Origin: DATNPH01 sp036703315
Lineage (GTDB): Bacteria; Cyanobacteriota; Cyanobacteriia; Cyanobacteriales; Coleofasciculaceae
Length of the DNA stretch: 8,917 nt
Assembly: GCA_036703315.1 (NCBI GenBank)
Contig: DATNPH010000182.1
Location: 1 to 8,917 of the forward strand
Direction of reading: 5' to 3'
Position 1 is the first letter of the stretch. Each line of letters begins with the position of its first letter. The position numbers and the translations under genes were made by a program. Of this stretch, positions 7,039 to 8,917 are shown one piece after another. Below the pieces are notes generated by a model, which was not told the origin of the DNA, searched no databases, and saw nothing but the letters and a program-made list of their open reading frames with translations.

Positions 7039-7113
7039 ATTTTCCTTTGGCATCAATCTCTTGGGTGATATAGCAAAAGGCAGAAGGCTGAGGGCTTTTA
7101 TGTTTATTACTGA

Positions 7114-7259
7114 TAGGTAGTTGTTTGGGCCGTTAGATCTGTCCTAACCTTTATGGCGACAGCTATACGCCGTCAGTCAAGCTCTCCGGGCATACGCTCG
7201 GCAAACGTTAGCTTTGGATATTTTCAAGGTTTCTAGGCGGCTCTAAACAACTAAACCTA
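7114..7259. mobile_element. Candidate degenerate MITE or structured repeat
   Basis: The ends TAGG-TAGTTGTTT (7114-7126) and AAACAACTAAACCTA (7245-7259) are inverted copies. The 9-bp core TAGTTGTTT/AAACAACTA is perfect and TAGG/CCTA lies outside it after a 2-base indel. Pairing continues inward through GGGCCG/CGGCTC with one bulge. The 146-bp unit has no reading frame. Inside is a GC hairpin, CCGGGC (7186-7191) with GCTCGG (7196-7201). A worn transposable repeat is most likely, and a structured RNA is possible. I saw no tRNA-type TTC arm. Together with the element at 6855-6988, it accounts for the main structure in the 6785-7374 spacer. Confidence 0.35.
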
Positions 7260-7320
7260 CCCTATGAGTAAGGTGGCGAGGTGCAAAAAGCCAAAATTGT
7301 ATTGACTTTGAGTGCGCTGG

Positions 7321-7343
7321 TGCGGCGAATTCACTTCGCCGCA
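7321..7343. terminator. Strong GC hairpin after the 3' end of the HTH gene, possible terminator
   Basis: TGCGGCGAA (7321-7329) and TTCGCCGCA (7335-7343) form a perfect 9-bp stem with a 5-nt loop. It lies 31 bases past the stop of the minus-strand gene at 7375-7680. No T-run follows on the minus strand, so rho-independent termination is not certain. The sequence also looks like a dispersed cyanobacterial repeat. Confidence 0.4.
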
Positions 7344-7374
7344 AGGAAGGGCAGTGTTTCACCGATTTGGATTC

Positions 7375-7680
7375 CTATTGGTTTCGCTTGCAAGGGCAGA
7401 GCAAGTTCAAGAGTTCAGGAGGAATGTCCTCGTAATGTTCTAGTAGAAAGTCCATCAGGGCAAGATGGCGCATATCAGTTTGTCTGGGACGACGGTAGTT
7501 GCCACCTCTTCTGAACCAGCATCGGACAGTAGACATGGAACGATCGCAGATAAATGCGATCGCTTCCTGATTGACTTGCCATTTGGCGTAGAATTGCTGC
7601 GGTGTCATTCCTAGTTGACAGTAGCCGTAGAGGTCGATTAGGGTTTTCTCTCGTTCAGTTAGAGGACGAGGTTTTACCAT
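7375..7680 (-). CDS. Small helix-turn-helix protein of a cyanobacterial type
   Basis: A 101-residue basic protein with no membrane segment or signal. Residues about 36-58 (VNQEAIAFICDRSMSTVRCW) read as a helix-turn-helix, with SMSTVRCWF as the recognition helix. The second half has RRGGNYRRP, a basic turn, and RHLALMDFLLEHYEDIPPELL, which should form a helix-rich tail. I recall the overall wording as a family widespread in cyanobacteria and annotated only as HTH-domain protein, so a DNA-binding role is likely and its targets are unknown. The ATG at 7680 is supported by AAGGAG (7695-7690), nine bases upstream. The broken gene 109 bp upstream on the same strand may have formed an operon with it. 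Confidence 0.65.
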   Translation of the reverse strand: MVKPRPLTEREKTLIDLYGYCQLGMTPQQFYAKWQVNQEAIAFICDRSMSTVRCWFRRGGNYRRPRQTDMRHLALMDFLLEHYEDIPPELLNLLCPCKRNQ

Positions 7681-7689
7681 TGTTAGAGT

Positions 7690-7695
7690 CTCCTT
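7690..7695 (-). promoter_or_regulatory. Ribosome-binding site of the small HTH gene
   Basis: AAGGAG on the minus strand, nine bases before the ATG at 7680. It is the strongest Shine-Dalgarno match at the right end of the window and supports this small gene as real. Confidence 0.6.
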
Positions 7696-7705
7696 TTATT
7701 GGGGA

Positions 7706-7752
7706 GCCAGAAGTCAGCAGGAAGACTGGACAACTTGATGCTGGCTTCTGAC
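7706..7752. repeat. Imperfect inverted repeat between two small genes
   Basis: GCCAGAAGTCAGCA (7706-7719) and TGCTGGCTTCTGAC (7739-7752) pair at 12 of 14 positions plus one G-U, around a 19-nt loop. It lies 26 bases upstream of the HTH start codon, where it could form a leader hairpin on the minus strand. On the plus strand it is followed by CTTTTTAG and resembles a weak terminator, although no plus-strand gene ends here. Confidence 0.35.
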
Positions 7753-7789
7753 CTTTTTAGATTGATCGAGAATTGGATGAATCGGTGTA

Positions 7790-8168
7790 TCACTGCTGCC
7801 AAATTGCTTCGAGGCGGGATAGTGCATGTTCGGTATAGCGTTGTGCTTCTTGCAAAATGGACTGCCAGAGGTTGTTAAGGATACTTAAGTTTGGACAGTA
7901 GCGAATCAGCGTGCGGCAAGCGGCAATCCACTGTTCTAATTTGCGGTAACTGACGAAGTAACCGCCTTTTCCTTGGATGTGTATCCAGAGGACGTTGTGC
8001 CATAGGCGAAGCCGGACGCAGCGTTAGCGTAGCGAGCGCAACGAAGTGAGCAAGCGAGTATTTTTCCCAGTTTAGGATACGTTCTTGGTTGATTTTCAGG
8101 TGTTTGGCAATTTGTCGGAGGGTGATAACAAAGGCTTTGGGGTTGATGCGGTGGCGTAGCGGTTGCAT
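7790..8168 (-). pseudogene. Small gene split by insertion of a GC-rich repeat and frameshifted
   Basis: From the ATG at 8168, 37 codons read as a helical, HTH-like segment (LRQIAKHLKINQERILNWE) and stop making sense at 8058. From 7996 to the TGA at 7790-7792, a different frame gives 68 clean codons (NVLWIHIQGKGGYFVSYRKL, EQWIAACRTLIRYCPNLSIL and an amphipathic C-terminus). The 61 bases between (8057-7997) consist mostly of a short repeat and equal 20 codons plus one base, so they shift the frame. Read straight through, the first frame gives a 97-residue chimera whose tail is arginine- and leucine-rich noise. The unbroken product would have been about 105 residues. Its function is unknown. The HTH-like start and the neighbouring HTH gene suggest a DNA-binding partner. 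No clear ribosome-binding site precedes the ATG. Confidence 0.7.
7997..8057. repeat. Short GC-rich dispersed repeat inserted in a gene
   Basis: The plus strand reads ATAGGCGAAGCCGGACGCAG, then GCGTTAGCGTAGCGAGCGCA, then ACGAAGTGAGCAAGCGAG: overlapping degenerate AGCG/GCGA units of a kind dispersed in many cyanobacterial genomes. A related short stretch (GAGCGCAGCTAACGCTGC) lies at 4490-4507. The exact edges are uncertain by a few bases and no clear target duplication is visible. To account for the frameshift, the inserted length must be 1 more than a multiple of 3. Confidence 0.55.
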
Positions 8169-8190
8169 GGTTGTCAGGTGTTGGATGAAG

Positions 8191-8225
8191 AACCTCTCCC
8201 TAACCCTCTCCTACGAGGAGAGGGA
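8191..8225. repeat. CCCTCTCC-type intergenic hairpin repeat
   Basis: CCCTCTCCT (8204-8212) and AGGAGAGGG (8216-8224) form a perfect 9-bp stem with a 3-nt loop, preceded by the half-copy CCTCTCCC (8193-8200). This wording is common in bacterial intergenic repeats. It lies between the DUF7662-HTH gene and the broken gene and could attenuate transcription between them. Confidence 0.5.
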
Positions 8226-8290
8226 ACAAGAACAAGTTTGTTGCTCACAGCGGACTTTGGGTTCGCCTGTGCGATTGTTCATGCTTGATT

Positions 8291-8324
8291 ATTGCCAGAA
8301 AACTTTGTTTGGCTATCTGGCAAT
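8291..8324. repeat. Inverted repeat after the 3' end of the DUF7662-HTH gene
   Basis: ATTGCCAGA (8291-8299) and TCTGGCAAT (8316-8324) are perfect 9-bp inverted copies with a 16-nt loop. They lie 45 bases past the stop codon of the minus-strand gene at 8369. A processing or termination hairpin is possible. There is no T-run. Confidence 0.35.
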
Positions 8325-8368
8325 TTATACGAATTAGTATTAAAATGTCAATACAGAAGACAGAAACT

Positions 8369-8854
8369 TTAGCTTCCTTCTTCCTTATAGAACTCTGCTT
8401 GCTTTGAAACTATGGTCAGATATTTTGACATAGCACGACTTGGTGTGTGGATACCTTTCTCCCACTCACTAACTGTTGCTTGCCGCACGGCGAGCCTTTC
8501 TGCAAACTCTGCTTGTGTTAAACCCATATGGCGACGCAGTGCCTTGATTCGTTCGCCATTCCACAGCACCGTGTCCCCCACCTGCTGAACTGGAGGTTTA
8601 GTAGTAGGTTTACGAAATGTCACTTGTTGTCCATCCAGATCCACATCCTCAACGCGATATCCAGCGTCCATCCAGGCAGAAGCTTGCAGTGCGCCTTTGG
8701 TGCGATTACTCCACCATGCTCGTTTACTCTTTGCTGAGTCGGGCAAAGGGTTGTTCATCAGAGCCTCGATTTCAGCAAAGGTGAGGATGACTTCACTTTG
8801 ATTGCTGCCACGCAGAAATTCGAGGAGTGGCTGGTACTTGCTGCCCTCCTTCAT
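8369..8854 (-). CDS. DUF7662-like domain fused to an XRE-family helix-turn-helix
   Basis: 161 residues in two parts. Residues about 6-82 (SKYQPLLEFL, LTFAEIEALM, LPDSAKSKRAWWSN, ALQASAWMDAGYRVEDVD, VTFRK) match the pattern I know as DUF7662, a small domain of unknown function. Residues about 101-150 are a Cro/C1-type HTH (RIKALRRHMGLTQAEFAERL, then VRQATVSEWEKGIHTPSRAM). The C-terminal HTH is worded like HigA-type antitoxins and many one-domain repressors, but no toxin-sized neighbour is visible on either side within the window. It is probably a cytoplasmic transcription regulator. AGGAG (8871-8867) lies 12 bases upstream of the ATG, a little far. TATACT (8895-8890) is a plausible -10 box; the -35 would fall at or beyond the window edge. 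Autoregulation is likely by analogy only. Confidence 0.72.
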   Translation of the reverse strand: MKEGSKYQPLLEFLRGSNQSEVILTFAEIEALMNNPLPDSAKSKRAWWSNRTKGALQASAWMDAGYRVEDVDLDGQQVTFRKPTTKPPVQQVGDTVLWNGERIKALRRHMGLTQAEFAERLAVRQATVSEWEKGIHTPSRAMSKYLTIVSKQAEFYKEEGS

Positions 8855-8889
8855 GCAATTTTTCTTCTCCTAAGATCGTCTGCTTGCCC

Positions 8890-8895
8890 AGTATA
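8890..8895 (-). promoter_or_regulatory. Likely -10 box of the DUF7662-HTH gene
   Basis: TATACT on the minus strand, 35 bases before the ATG at 8854. It is close to TATAAT. A -35 box at normal spacing would fall at 8912-8918, at the window edge, so the promoter cannot be completed. Confidence 0.35.
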
Positions 8896-8917
8896 GTAAC
8901 GAAAAGGCTCCTAGTTG

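Noticed and set aside
7114..7259. tRNA or known riboswitch
   Set aside because: No T-arm TTC motif, no cloverleaf and no recognised riboswitch core could be found.
7281..7514. Plus-strand open frame of 77 codons
   Set aside because: It overlaps the 3' half of the small HTH gene on the opposite strand and includes a hairpin repeat. The HTH gene has a better ribosome-binding site and protein-like content.
7706..7752. CRISPR-like repeat pair
   Set aside because: There are only two arms, inverted rather than direct, with no spacer series.
8089..8337. Plus-strand open frame of 82 codons
   Set aside because: It crosses the broken gene's 5' end and the CCCTCTCC repeat and shows no family motif.

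Overview
The window looks like cyanobacterial chromosome. The octamer GCGATCGC (HIP1) occurs five times (371-378, 2919-2926, 3996-4003, 4449-4456, 7556-7563) where chance predicts well under one, and the spacers carry several short repeats of the kind common in cyanobacterial genomes. The strain cannot be named from this sequence.

Layout. From 1 to 1038 (+) is a 5'-truncated, divergent QueA-family gene. A 425-bp spacer follows. It holds a long hairpin and a 176-bp element bounded by perfect 18-bp inverted repeats with TA at both ends (candidate MITE). From 1463 to 2647 (+) is an ArsB/NhaD/SLC13-type membrane transporter. It converges on a 14-TMS-type MFS drug exporter of the DHA2 family (2762-4258, -), which has an operator-like dyad just upstream. 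Next come two genes on the minus strand for nucleic-acid or phosphoester hydrolysis: an endonuclease/exonuclease/phosphatase-fold protein (4506-5615) and an exported RNase T2 (5807-6784). The spacer upstream of RNase T2 contains a 134-bp IS-derived remnant with terminal repeats and a 7-of-8 target-site duplication. Its end creates a misleading 40-codon N-terminal extension of the RNase reading frame. A second MITE-like element lies at 7114-7259.

The right end holds small minus-strand genes: a cyanobacterial helix-turn-helix protein (7375-7680), a gene broken by a short GC-rich repeat insertion (7790-8168), and a DUF7662-like plus XRE fusion (8369-8854).

How they fit together. The transporter, exporter, nuclease and RNase look like independent units, with no shared pathway evident. 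The two hydrolases could cooperate in using extracellular nucleic acid, but only the RNase has an export signal. The right end looks like a small accessory patch of DNA-binding proteins worn by repeat insertion. I see no complete new defence system, CRISPR array, tRNA or rRNA. The most informative signals are the small mobile elements and their effects on gene structure.
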